Shown: one piece after another, positions 1-6,506 of the stretch
How the letters are laid out: the number at the start of each line of letters is the position of its first letter
Numbering within the stretch: the first letter of the stretch is position 1
From: JBDTMT01 sp033764095
GTDB lineage: Bacteria > Desulfobacterota > Binatia > HRBIN30 > CADEER01
DNA: 13,097 bases
Reading direction: 5' to 3'
Assembly: GCA_033764095.1 (NCBI GenBank)
Contig: JANRJF010000422.1
Coordinates: forward strand, 1-13,097
Notes under the pieces: generated by a model
Databases searched by the model: none
Seen by the model: the letters and a program-made list of their open reading frames with translations, nothing else
Told to the model about the DNA's origin: nothing
Made by a program: the position numbers and the translations under genes

Positions 1-7
1 GCGCGGC

Positions 8-48
8 GCACCGGCGGATCCGCCGGCGCGGGCTCGTCCCGCCGGTGC
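8..48. repeat. GC-rich inverted repeat at window start
   Basis: Positions 8-17 (GCACCGGCGG) and 39-48 (CCGCCGGTGC) are perfect reverse complements, and 11-26 is itself a 16-bp perfect palindrome centred on GGATCC. The structure could end transcription of a gene lying to the left of the window, but there is no T-tract. No coding region can be supported in 1-197; the open frames there are parts of shadows of the P450 gene or are too short to judge. Confidence 0.35.
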
Positions 49-197
49 TGCGCAGCGCGCCGCGGCCGACCCGGCAGCTACGCGCGGGGGAAGCTCAGGT
101 TGGGGGGCCAACGTGATTTGCTGGGCAGAGCCCGGTCACCCATCCCGCCGCCACTCCGACCGGATTTCCTGCTGCGCGCCGCCGGGCGATCGGCATA

Positions 198-1583
198 ATG
201 CGCCCGATGCAGCCGCTCGCCGCCAGCGTCGCGTCGTCGCCCGCCCGCGCGGCGCCGCGGCTGCGCTATGCCACCGCCGTGCACTTCTTCATGGCAGCGC
301 GGCGCGATCCGCTCGGCCTGTTGCAGTGGGCGGCGGCCGAGTTCGGCGACGTGGTGCGGGTCGACGCCTGGCCGCTGCAGGCGCACCTGCTGTTCCATCC
401 CGACGCGGTCAAGCACGTGCTGCTCGACAACAACCGCAACTACTGGAAGGGCGGCCTGGTCGGGCGCGTCAAGCCGCTGATCGGCGAGGGCCTGTTCACC
501 AGCGAGGGCGACTTCTGGCGCCGCCAGCGGCGCCTCGCGCAACCGGCCTTCCATCGCCAGCGCATCGAGGCCTTCGCGACCCTGATGAGCGACGCCGGCA
601 CGCGCATGCTCGACGACTGGCAGGCGGCGGCGGCGCGCGGCACGCCGATCGACCTGGTCGAGCACACCTCGCGCGTCGCGCTGCGCATCGTCGGGCAGGC
701 GCTGTTCGGCATCGACCTGACCGGCCAGGCGGCGGCGGTCGGCAGCGCGCTGCTCGACGCCCTGCAGTTCGTCACCGAGGAGACCTTCCAGCTCTTCCCC
801 AGCCTGCTGTTCGTGCCGACGCGCCGCAATCGCCGCTTTCGGCGCGCCCGCGCCGCGCTCGACCGCGTCGTGCTCGACATCATCGCGCAGCGCCGTCGCA
901 GCGGCGCGCAGCACGACGACCTGCTCGGCATGCTGATGGAGGTGCGCGACGCCGACAGCGGTGCGCGCATGAGCGACCGGCAGCTGCGCGACGAGACGAT
1001 GACCTTCATCCTCGCCGGCCACGAAACCACCGCGGTGACGCTCGCCTGGGCCTGCCTGCTGCTCGCGCAACATCCGGAGATCGAGAGCGAGCTGCGCACC
1101 GAGGTGGCGAGCGTGCTCGGCGACCGCGTGCCGACGCTCGCCGATCTGCCGCGCCTCGGGCTGGCGCGCCGCATCATCGACGAGACGCTGCGCCTCTATC
1201 CGCCGGTGCCGGTGATCAGCCGCGAGAGCTACGGCGCCGACGCGATCGACGGCCACCCCATCCCGCCGAAGAGCGCCGCGATGCTCAGCCCCTACGTCAC
1301 GCATCGCCATCCCGCCTTCTGGCCGCAGCCGGAGCGCTTCGATCCCGACCGCTTCCTGCCCGCCGCCGCCGCGGCCCGGCCGCGCTACGCGTACTTCCCC
1401 TTCAGCGGCGGCCCGCGCCTGTGCATCGGCAACGAGTTCGCGTTGATGGAAGCGCAGATCCTGCTGGCGATGATCGTGCAGCGCTACCGCGTCGCGGTGG
1501 CCCCGGGCGCGGTCGTCGAACCGGAGATCCGCGTCACCCTGCGGCCGCGCCAGCCAATGTGGATGCGCGTGCGTGCCGCGTGA
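198..1583 (+). CDS. cytochrome P450
   Basis: Haem-thiolate monooxygenase of 461 aa, the normal length for a soluble bacterial P450. It would hydroxylate or otherwise oxidise an organic substrate using electrons from separate redox partners, none of which is encoded nearby. Motifs are all in order: I-helix AGHETT (273-278), K-helix ETLR (E329, R332), PERF (378-381), and haem loop PFSGGPRLCIG with the iron-ligating Cys409. There is no N-terminal membrane anchor, so it should be cytosolic. The look is of the bacterial CYP4/CYP102-like side of the family; the substrate cannot be told. The start is ambiguous. ATG 198 lies inside a -10-like CATAAT (194-199), so the ATG at 207, seven bases after that hexamer, may be the real start of a leaderless message. 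The gene ends tail to tail with the lipid kinase, with the GxxExxY cassette in between. Confidence 0.95.
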   Translation: MRPMQPLAASVASSPARAAPRLRYATAVHFFMAARRDPLGLLQWAAAEFGDVVRVDAWPLQAHLLFHPDAVKHVLLDNNRNYWKGGLVGRVKPLIGEGLFTSEGDFWRRQRRLAQPAFHRQRIEAFATLMSDAGTRMLDDWQAAAARGTPIDLVEHTSRVALRIVGQALFGIDLTGQAAAVGSALLDALQFVTEETFQLFPSLLFVPTRRNRRFRRARAALDRVVLDIIAQRRRSGAQHDDLLGMLMEVRDADSGARMSDRQLRDETMTFILAGHETTAVTLAWACLLLAQHPEIESELRTEVASVLGDRVPTLADLPRLGLARRIIDETLRLYPPVPVISRESYGADAIDGHPIPPKSAAMLSPYVTHRHPAFWPQPERFDPDRFLPAAAAARPRYAYFPFSGGPRLCIGNEFALMEAQILLAMIVQRYRVAVAPGAVVEPEIRVTLRPRQPMWMRVRAA

Positions 1584-1592
1584 CCGCCGAGG

Positions 1593-1617
1593 CCACGGAT
1601 TACACGGATTTCACGGA
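1593..1617 (+). repeat. left copy of 25-bp inverted repeat
   Basis: Made of three consecutive 9-mers of the form CACGGATTW, the last one truncated. It is the exact reverse complement of 2068-2092, with no mismatch over 25 bases. The similarity stops sharply on both sides. Confidence 0.9.
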
Positions 1618-1694
1618 GAGAAACCCGACTCGATGCCAGGCAGAGAATCGCTGCGGGCATTGGCGGAGGGCAATGGTGGTGAACAACTGCCACC

Positions 1695-2057
1695 GTGCTG
1701 CATGAAGATCTGACCCGCCAGATCATCGGCGCGGGGATGACCGTGCTCAGCGAGTTACGGCCAGGGCTGCTCGAGAAGCTGTATGAGAACGCGTTGATCC
1801 TCGAGCTGACCGCGCGCAACCACAGAGTCGACCAGCAGCGCAGCTTCAGCGTCCACTATCGCGGACACTTCATCGGACGCCTCGCGACGGATCTGATTGT
1901 CGACGATGCCGTTGTTGTCGACACCAAGGCCGTAACCGACTTCAACCAGGCCCACGTCAGTCAGATGCTCGGTTACCTCAACATCACCGGACTGCGGGTT
2001 GGACTGCTGCTGAACTTCGGTCGCGCCTCGCTGCAATGGAAGCGAATCGTCCTTTGA
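1695..2057 (+). CDS. GxxExxY family protein (PD-(D/E)XK-like)
   Basis: Protein of 120 aa, the typical size of the GxxExxY family (Pfam PDDEXK_3), which shares the fold signature of PD-(D/E)XK nucleases; its biological role is unknown to me. The name-giving motif is present as G24-L-L-E27-K-L-Y30. The putative metal-binding core is D66 followed by D76-T-K78, where many relatives have ExK. The C-terminal block around QMLGYL (90-95) and RVGLLLNFG (101-109) is also characteristic. GTG 1695 is the only usable start, because an in-frame TGA lies at 1680-1682 and the ATG at 1702 is out of frame. No good Shine-Dalgarno is seen at normal spacing. The gene is alone between two 25-bp inverted repeats. 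Confidence 0.85.
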   Translation: MLHEDLTRQIIGAGMTVLSELRPGLLEKLYENALILELTARNHRVDQQRSFSVHYRGHFIGRLATDLIVDDAVVVDTKAVTDFNQAHVSQMLGYLNITGLRVGLLLNFGRASLQWKRIVL

Positions 2058-2067
2058 ACGGTCCCCT

Positions 2068-2092
2068 TCCGTGAAATCCGTGTAATCCGTGG
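2068..2092 (-). repeat. right copy of 25-bp inverted repeat
   Basis: Exact reverse complement of 1593-1617. It begins 10 bases after the GxxExxY stop codon and lies upstream of the end of the convergent lipid-kinase gene (stop at 2122). Confidence 0.9.
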
Positions 2093-2121
2093 CGTTCTCC
2101 GCCACCTCGGGCACGCACCAC

Positions 2122-2787
2122 TCAATTCACGACGACCCCGAACAGTGCCGCCGCGCCCCACGCCGTGAAGCCGACGACGATCGGGATGGTCAGGTTGTCG
2201 TCGATGCGCAGCGGGACCATCTCGTTGGCGACGGCGGCGAGGCCGGTGAGCAGGGCGGTGCCGGCGATCGGCCAGGGATCCGCGTCGGTGCCCCAGTGCA
2301 GGACGCCGGCGGTGATCGCCAGCGTCGCGACGAAGAAGGCGAGCGATCCCTCGACACTGCGGTTGTGGGCGATGCGATGGCGGCCGCAGCGGATACCGAC
2401 CACGGCGGCGAGCGGATCGGCGATGCCGAGCGTGTAGATCGCGACCAGCGCCGCGAGCTTCGGCACCGCGATGATGGTCAACAGCACGGCGATGGCGAAC
2501 GGCGTCATCGCCGCCTCGCGCACCTGCTCCTCGGCGCGCACGAACAGGCGGTTCACCGCCGGCGCATGCCGCGCCACCAGCTCGGGATAGGCGAGGCGGA
2601 TGCGGTCGGCGATGTAGACCAGGCAGGCGACGGCGCCGAAGACGTGGATGATCTGCGAGTGGGTGAAGAGCAGCGCGTAGGCGGTGGCGACCGCGACGCC
2701 GTTGCCGAGATGAAAGAGGCGGCGGCCGAGCTGCAGGTCATGGCGCGTCGCCGAGGGCTGGCCGTCGTTGGCGGTGTCGGAGGTCAC
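2122..2787 (-). CDS. SEC59/DGK1-like CTP-dependent lipid kinase (polyprenol/diacylglycerol kinase family)
   Basis: Integral membrane protein of 221 aa with about six hydrophobic segments. It resembles the family holding dolichol kinase (SEC59), yeast CTP-dependent diacylglycerol kinase (DGK1) and plant phytol kinase (VTE5), often annotated as phosphatidate cytidylyltransferase-like. Such enzymes phosphorylate a lipid alcohol with CTP at the membrane. Visible signatures are an N-terminal GRRLFHLGNG (21-30), the central IADPLAAVVG...G block (122-135) with D124, S144-V-E-G-S148, and the C-terminal DDNLTIP (196-202). The start is GTG 2787; the next in-frame ATG would remove the first conserved block. 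It is divergent from the dioxygenase gene, with 86 bp between starts. The natural substrate cannot be read from the sequence. Confidence 0.82.
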   Translation of the reverse strand: MTSDTANDGQPSATRHDLQLGRRLFHLGNGVAVATAYALLFTHSQIIHVFGAVACLVYIADRIRLAYPELVARHAPAVNRLFVRAEEQVREAAMTPFAIAVLLTIIAVPKLAALVAIYTLGIADPLAAVVGIRCGRHRIAHNRSVEGSLAFFVATLAITAGVLHWGTDADPWPIAGTALLTGLAAVANEMVPLRIDDNLTIPIVVGFTAWGAAALFGVVVN

Positions 2788-2835
2788 GCCGCGGTGATGG
2801 CGGAGGGGGCGCGACGGCGCAAGTCGCCACCGCGG

Positions 2836-2865
2836 TTGCCACGCCGCGCGTCCTTCATCTAGCGT
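2836..2865 (+). promoter_or_regulatory. candidate promoter of dioxygenase gene, leaderless type
   Basis: TTGCCA (2836-2841), an 18-bp spacer, then TAGCGT (2860-2865). The ATG follows after only 8 bases and there is no Shine-Dalgarno, so the transcript would start at or next to the ATG. Confidence 0.45.
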
Positions 2866-2873
2866 CGCCGCCC

Positions 2874-3698
2874 ATGATCGCCTTTCATCCCCTCGCCGGG
2901 GCGCTCGGCGCCGAGGTCACCGGCATCGACCTGCGCCAGCCGATCGACGACCCCACCTTCGCCACCCTCGAAGCCGGCCTGCTGCAGTACCAGGTGCTGT
3001 TCTTCCGCGATCAGCCGATCGGCCCCGAGCACCACCGCGCCCTGGCGCGGCGTTTCGGCGAGCCGGTGCCGCACCCGGCCTATCCGCACGTCGACGGCTT
3101 TCCCGAGATCAACGTGCTGGAGAGCACGGCGGAGAATCCCACCAAGATCGACACCTGGCACACCGACATGACCTTCCTCGAGCGGCCGCCGCTGGGATCG
3201 ATCCTGCGCGGCCGCATCATTCCGGCGCACGGCGGCGACACCATGTTCGCCAGCCTGTTCGCCGCCTACGACGCGCTCTCCGACCGCATGCAGCGCTACC
3301 TCGACGGCCTCTCGGCGCTGCACGCCTTCGCACACGGCTTCCGCCACAGCCTCGCCGAGCCCGGCGGCTGGGATCGCCTCGGCGAGGCGGTGCGCGCCAA
3401 TCCCCCGGTGAAGCATCCGGTGGTGCGCACGCATCCGCGCAGCGGTCGCAAGGCGCTGTTCGTCAACCGCCTGTTCACCACCCACATCGACGGCCTGAGC
3501 GAGGCGGAGAGCAGCGCGGTGCTCGCCTTCCTCTTCGAGCACCTGGAAACGCCGGAGTACAACTGCCGCTTCCGCTGGACGCGCGACGCGATCGCGTTCT
3601 GGGACAATCGCGCCACGCTGCACCGGCCGGTGAACGACTACTTCCCGGCGCACCGGCTGATGGAACGCATCACCATCGGTGGAGACCGGCCGCGGTGA
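2874..3698 (+). CDS. TauD/TfdA family Fe(II)/2-oxoglutarate dioxygenase
   Basis: Non-haem iron oxygenase of 274 aa, full length for the family. Members couple 2-oxoglutarate decarboxylation to hydroxylation of a substrate, classically taurine, other sulfonates or 2,4-D, releasing for example sulfite. The iron triad is visible as H96-T-D98 and H250, and R261 sits 11 residues after H250, where TauD has its 2-oxoglutarate-binding arginine. The block around FVNRLFTTHI (197-206) is also typical. The substrate is unknown; no sulfonate transporter is in the window. The stop codon overlaps the start of the following glutamine amidotransferase (GTGA), so the two are co-translated. Confidence 0.92.
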   Translation: MIAFHPLAGALGAEVTGIDLRQPIDDPTFATLEAGLLQYQVLFFRDQPIGPEHHRALARRFGEPVPHPAYPHVDGFPEINVLESTAENPTKIDTWHTDMTFLERPPLGSILRGRIIPAHGGDTMFASLFAAYDALSDRMQRYLDGLSALHAFAHGFRHSLAEPGGWDRLGEAVRANPPVKHPVVRTHPRSGRKALFVNRLFTTHIDGLSEAESSAVLAFLFEHLETPEYNCRFRWTRDAIAFWDNRATLHRPVNDYFPAHRLMERITIGGDRPR

Positions 3699-4540
3699 GC
3701 CTGCGCCTGCTGGTGCTCGACGCCTACGACGTCGCCGGCCGCGCGGCGCTGAGCAGCGCCGGGGCGACGTTGGCCGGCGAGCTCTACCGACGCCTGCTGC
3801 AGCAGCTGGAACCCGACGCGGCGATCGACGTCGCGGCGTTCGCGCCCGACGGCTTCAGCCCGCCGGCGCCGCTGGCGAGCTACGACGGCATCGTCTGGAC
3901 CGGCTCGAATCTCACCATCCACCGCGACACCCCCGCGGTCCGCCGCCATCTGGACCTGGCGCGCGCCGCCTTCGCCGCCGGCGTACCGAGCTTCGGCAGT
4001 TGCTGGGCGGTGCACGTCGCGGTCACCGCCGCCGGCGGCGAATGCGCCGCCAACCCGCTCGGGCGGGAATTCGGCGTCGCGCGCACCATCGTGCTCAACC
4101 AGGCCGGCAGAGCCCACCCGATGTTCGCCGGCAAGCCGGCGGCGTTCGACGCGCTCGCCAGCCACGAGGATCACGTCGTGCGCGTCGGCCCCACCACCAC
4201 GGTGCTGGCGAGCAACGACTTATCCCCGGTGCAGGCGGTGCACGTGACGCACCAGCGCGGCGCCTTCTGGGCGACGCAGTACCACCCGGAGTACGGGCTG
4301 CGCGACGTCGCCGACCTCGGCGTGCTGCGCGCCCCGCAGCTCATCAGCCAGGGCTTCTTCGCCGACGCCGACGCCGCCGACGCCTACCTGCGCGAGCTGC
4401 AGGCGCTCGACCGCGCCCCGGCGCAACGCGACCTCGCCTACCGCCTCGGCGTCGGCCGCAGCGTGCTCGACCCGCAGGTGCGCACGTGTGAGGTGCGCAA
4501 CTGGCTGGAGCACGCGGTCAAGCCGTCGACGCGGCGCTGA
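3695..4540 (+). CDS. class I glutamine amidotransferase (GATase1-like)
   Basis: Stand-alone protein of 281 aa with the class I GATase fold of the GMP-synthase-like group. The nucleophile elbow is G101-S-C103-W, and the catalytic partners are H197 and E199 in QYHPEY. In the family, glutamine is hydrolysed to supply ammonia to a synthetase partner; other members hydrolyse gamma-glutamyl compounds. No synthetase domain is attached or adjacent, so gamma-glutamyl hydrolysis or a distant partner are both open. The GTG start at 3695 overlaps the dioxygenase TGA by a GTGA. That coupling is the best clue that both act on the same compound or its product. About 80 residues extend beyond the catalytic core at the C-terminus. 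Confidence 0.88.
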   Translation: MSLRLLVLDAYDVAGRAALSSAGATLAGELYRRLLQQLEPDAAIDVAAFAPDGFSPPAPLASYDGIVWTGSNLTIHRDTPAVRRHLDLARAAFAAGVPSFGSCWAVHVAVTAAGGECAANPLGREFGVARTIVLNQAGRAHPMFAGKPAAFDALASHEDHVVRVGPTTTVLASNDLSPVQAVHVTHQRGAFWATQYHPEYGLRDVADLGVLRAPQLISQGFFADADAADAYLRELQALDRAPAQRDLAYRLGVGRSVLDPQVRTCEVRNWLEHAVKPSTRR

Positions 4541-4549
4541 CGACGTCGC

Positions 4550-4972
4550 TCAGGACTCGCCCAGCGGGCCCAGATTCATCACCACGCGCTCGTTGACCAG
4601 CTTGCCGCCGGCATCGAAGCGGTAGAAGGCGACGAACGGCAGCACCACCTCGCGCCCGGTCGCGGCGTAGCCCTCGAAGAACGCCCGGTGCCTGCCGGTG
4701 AGGCGCCCCTCGATGACGATCTCGTTGTCGCTGAAGTGCTCCTGGTCGATGTGCGTGACCAGCCCGTCGAACGCGCCGGGGTCGGCGGTCATGCCGATGT
4801 AGCCGTGCGCCTGCCGGATGCTGTCCGGATCGCTGAAGGTGTGCGCGTTGTAGCGCATCACGCCGTCGGGCGAGAACGTCTGCATGATGCGCTCCGCATC
4901 GTGCGCGTTCTCGGCCGCGTAGTGGGCCGTCACCAGTGCGCGCCGCCGGGCGCGTTCGGCGTGGTCGACCAT
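4550..4972 (-). CDS. SnoaL-like / NTF2-fold protein
   Basis: Small cytosolic protein of 140 aa with the cone-shaped SnoaL/NTF2 look: an N-terminal helical part, an MRYNAH strand near residue 40 and a C-terminal beta portion ending in VVMNLGPLGES. Members include polyketide cyclases, steroid isomerases and small-molecule binders, so the reaction cannot be given. The frame is open much further upstream, but the start is fixed at 4972 by a GGAGG seven bases before the ATG. The gene lies downstream of, and in the same direction as, a TetR-type repressor, with a perfect palindrome in the 119-bp gap. It ends 9 bp from the convergent amidotransferase gene. Confidence 0.85.
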   Translation of the reverse strand: MVDHAERARRRALVTAHYAAENAHDAERIMQTFSPDGVMRYNAHTFSDPDSIRQAHGYIGMTADPGAFDGLVTHIDQEHFSDNEIVIEGRLTGRHRAFFEGYAATGREVVLPFVAFYRFDAGGKLVNERVVMNLGPLGES

Positions 4973-4979
4973 GCTCGGA

Positions 4980-4984
4980 CCTCC
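4980..4984 (-). promoter_or_regulatory. ribosome binding site of SnoaL-like gene
   Basis: GGAGG on the minus strand, 7 bases before the ATG at 4972. It decides the start inside a longer open frame. Confidence 0.8.
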
Positions 4985-5005
4985 TTCGATGGCGACCGCA
5001 TGGCA

Positions 5006-5029
5006 GTTCTTGAATGGGCGGTCAAGAAC
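5006..5029. promoter_or_regulatory. candidate TetR operator, GTTCTTGA-N8-TCAAGAAC
   Basis: Perfect 8-bp inverted arms (5006-5013 and 5022-5029) with an 8-bp spacer. On the minus strand it contains a TTGACC -35 candidate (5020-5025) for the SnoaL-like gene; the -10 at the right distance (CATGCG, 4997-5002) is poor. The arms are AT-richer than the surroundings and no T-run follows on the minus strand. This argues for an operator rather than a terminator of the repressor gene. Confidence 0.6.
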
Positions 5030-5091
5030 CCACGGCGTGGCACGCGGCGCGGCCGCGGGGCGGCGGTGTCCGCGCCCCTGCCGCGCACGAC

Positions 5092-5685
5092 TCAACGCGC
5101 GCGGCGCCGGGCTGGGATGCCGGCCGCGGCTGTCGCCGCGGCCAGGGCGCCGTCGGCGATGTCCTGCAACAGCCGCCGCTCGTGTCCGGCGCGGCCGAGG
5201 ACGCGGATCGCCACCGACGCGGCGAACAGCAGGGCGACCAGGCGATCGAGATCGCCACCGCGCGGCACGCCGGCTTCGCGCAGTCGGCGGCGCAACAGGG
5301 CACGCATCTCGCCGAGCCCGCGCTCGACCACGGCGCGGGCGGGCGGCGACAGCGCGGCGGACTCGGGAATGGTGTTGATCAACAGGCAGCCGCGCCGGTC
5401 GGGGTCGCCGACGGTGATTCGCACCACCGCGTCGAGCACGTGGCGCAGACCGGCGATCCCCGCGCCGCCGCCGGCGAGCGCGGCGCGCAGCTTGGCGACG
5501 TAGCGGCCGGCGACCAGCGCGAACATCGCGTCCTTGCCGCCGAAGGCGGCGTAGAGGCTGCCGGGCAGCAGGCCGCTGGCGGCACTCAGATCGGCGATCG
5601 AGGTGCGGGTGAAGCCGCGCTGCCAGAAGGCGTCGAGCAACGCCTCGGCGACTGGGTCGGCCTCGAACTCGCGCGGGCGCGCCAT
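5092..5685 (-). CDS. TetR/AcrR family transcriptional repressor
   Basis: Regulator of 197 aa. The N-terminal helix-turn-helix spans about residues 28-48 (TSIADLSAASG, then GSLYAAFGGK), followed by KDAMF, as in the family. The C-terminal ligand domain starts with the RRGCLLINTIPE-type block (98-109) seen in the YxaF/LmrA-like branch. It should bind a palindrome as a dimer and release it on binding a small molecule. The likely target is the palindrome at 5006-5029 in front of the downstream SnoaL-like gene. The ATG at 5685 has only a GGGAG at 3 bases, too close for a normal ribosome binding site, but sits 8 bases from a TAGGGC -10 candidate. Confidence 0.93.
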   Translation of the reverse strand: MARPREFEADPVAEALLDAFWQRGFTRTSIADLSAASGLLPGSLYAAFGGKDAMFALVAGRYVAKLRAALAGGGAGIAGLRHVLDAVVRITVGDPDRRGCLLINTIPESAALSPPARAVVERGLGEMRALLRRRLREAGVPRGGDLDRLVALLFAASVAIRVLGRAGHERRLLQDIADGALAAATAAAGIPARRRAR

Positions 5686-5693
5686 GCGCTCCC

Positions 5694-5722
5694 GCCCTAG
5701 GCGCTGGCGCGCGGCGTGGCAA
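5694..5722 (-). promoter_or_regulatory. candidate promoter of tetR-type gene, leaderless type
   Basis: On the minus strand: TTGCCA (5717-5722), 17 bp, TAGGGC (5694-5699), then 8 bases to the ATG. The -35 lies within the loop of the hairpin at 5709-5729, so the two may influence each other. Confidence 0.4.
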
Positions 5723-5729
5723 GCCGCGC
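5709..5729 (-). terminator. possible hairpin after methyltransferase gene
   Basis: GCGCGGC (5709-5715), a 7-base loop, GCCGCGC (5723-5729), directly adjoining the methyltransferase stop codon on the minus strand. There is no T-tract, so termination is uncertain. It could also be a protein-binding palindrome, because it overlaps the -35 of the repressor gene. Confidence 0.3.
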
Positions 5730-6353
5730 TCAGCGGCGCGGCTGGGCGACGGCGAGGATGCCGGAGCGGCGGCGACCGGGATGCAGCGTCTCGATCGACG
5801 CCACCGTCAGCCCGCCGTCGGCGAGGGCGCGGCGAAAGTCGTCTTCGTAGGTGACCTTGCCGAAGTCGATGGTGGTGAGGGTGCGCAGCAGCGGCTTGAG
5901 CCGCTCCATCGACGGCGAGCGCGCGTGCTCGAACGTCTGGGTGAAGTAGAGCCGCGCCTCCGGCGCGAGCAGGCCGCAGACGTGGCGCAGCGCCGCCGGC
6001 GGGTCGGGCAGCAACATGAAGCTGGCGCTGAAATAGGCCGCGCCGTAGGGGCCGCCCTGGTGGTCGTAGATCGACTCCAGCCGCGGCGTGACGCGCGCGC
6101 CGAGGTCGGCGCGGCGCACCGCCGCCTGGCAGCGGCGCACGTAGTCGGCGTCGATGTCGACCCCGGTGACGTACAGGTCGCGCTGGTGCAGCAGCCCGGC
6201 GTTGGCCAGCAACGCGCTGCCGGTCCCCATGCCGATGTCGAGCAGCCGGCAGCCGGACGGCAGACGCTGGAGTACGGCGCGGTACCAGCTCGCCGTGAGG
6301 CGCACGATGGCCGCGTCGTAGATCGCCGCGCGCGCCTGCCGGACGACTCGCAT
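5730..6353 (-). CDS. class I SAM-dependent methyltransferase
   Basis: Protein of 207 aa with a Rossmann methyltransferase core. Motif I is LLDIGMGTG (37-45) and the acidic end of strand 2 is GVDID (64-68). Downstream strands include a DPPAALRHVCGLLAPEARLYF-like motif region near the middle, as in small-molecule methyltransferases of the UbiE/Methyltransf_11/25 type. The substrate is not evident. It lies upstream of the TetR-type gene in the same direction, with 44 bp between them, and may be read together with it. There is no clear Shine-Dalgarno; a GATAGC hexamer 8 bases before the ATG may be a weak -10 overlapping the heptamer repeats. Confidence 0.85.
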   Translation of the reverse strand: MRVVRQARAAIYDAAIVRLTASWYRAVLQRLPSGCRLLDIGMGTGSALLANAGLLHQRDLYVTGVDIDADYVRRCQAAVRRADLGARVTPRLESIYDHQGGPYGAAYFSASFMLLPDPPAALRHVCGLLAPEARLYFTQTFEHARSPSMERLKPLLRTLTTIDFGKVTYEDDFRRALADGGLTVASIETLHPGRRRSGILAVAQPRR

Positions 6354-6358
6354 GATTG

Positions 6359-6467
6359 TCAGCTATCAGCTGCCCGGCGTCGGTCGGAAGAGGTGGCGGT
6401 CAGCTGTCCGCGCTGAGCTCGTTTCGAGCCTTGATTCCCTGAGCGCTGACGGCTGAGCGCTGAGCGC
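6359..6467. repeat. degenerate heptamer repeats in intergenic gap
   Basis: The 153-bp gap 6354-6506 holds no gene but many 7-base units. TCAGCTA and TCAGCTG are in tandem at 6359-6372, TCAGCTG recurs at 6400-6406 and TGAGCTC at 6414-6420. Four tandem units follow at 6440-6467, three of them TGAGCGC and one TGACGGC. The 7-base phase is clear in the last block. Such heptamers resemble dispersed intergenic repeats of other bacteria; copy number elsewhere in this genome is unknown. Confidence 0.7.
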
Positions 6468-6471
6468 TCCC

Positions 6472-6500
6472 TTGCCGCCGTCCGGCGGCGCTCGTACTCT
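6472..6500 (+). promoter_or_regulatory. candidate promoter of LPMO-like gene, leaderless type
   Basis: TTGCCG (6472-6477), 17 bp, TACTCT (6495-6500), then 6 bases to the GTG start. No Shine-Dalgarno is present. Confidence 0.35.
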
Positions 6501-6506
6501 CGCCCC

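Larger units (their letters stand above)
1593..2092. mobile_element. GxxExxY gene cassette bounded by perfect 25-bp inverted repeats
   Basis: A 500-bp unit that begins and ends with the same 25-bp sequence in opposite orientation and contains only one gene (1695-2057). It starts 10 bases after the P450 stop and ends 29 bases before the lipid-kinase stop, so it occupies a convergent intergenic space without damaging either gene. The enclosed gene has looser codon use than its neighbours. I see no convincing target-site duplication: a CCGCC at 1584-1588 and 2099-2103 is too short and too common here to count. Mobility is inferred from the layout, not shown. The repeats could instead be a widespread intergenic repeat that happens to flank this gene. 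Confidence 0.45.

Noticed and set aside
78..1310. 410-aa open frame on the minus strand across the P450 gene
   Set aside because: Arginine/alanine/glutamate-rich low-complexity translation with no motif; it is the antisense shadow of a gene with all P450 signatures in high-GC DNA.
1593..2092. CRISPR-like or toxin-antitoxin reading of the repeats and the small gene
   Set aside because: There are only two repeat copies, in opposite orientation and 450 bp apart, with a single gene between them and no partner gene or spacers.
1584..2103. CCGCC direct repeats as a target-site duplication of the GxxExxY cassette
   Set aside because: Only 5 bp, at unequal distances from the repeat ends (4 and 6 bases), and this pentamer is frequent by chance in DNA of this composition.
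2089..2862. 257-aa plus-strand frame opposite the lipid kinase
   Set aside because: Highly charged, histidine/arginine/aspartate-rich antisense translation; the minus strand has clear membrane segments and family motifs.
4550..5722. 390-aa minus-strand frame that would fuse extra sequence to the SnoaL-like protein
   Set aside because: The upstream part is arginine-rich, overlaps the TetR gene in another frame, and a GGAGG 7 bases before the ATG at 4972 marks the true start.
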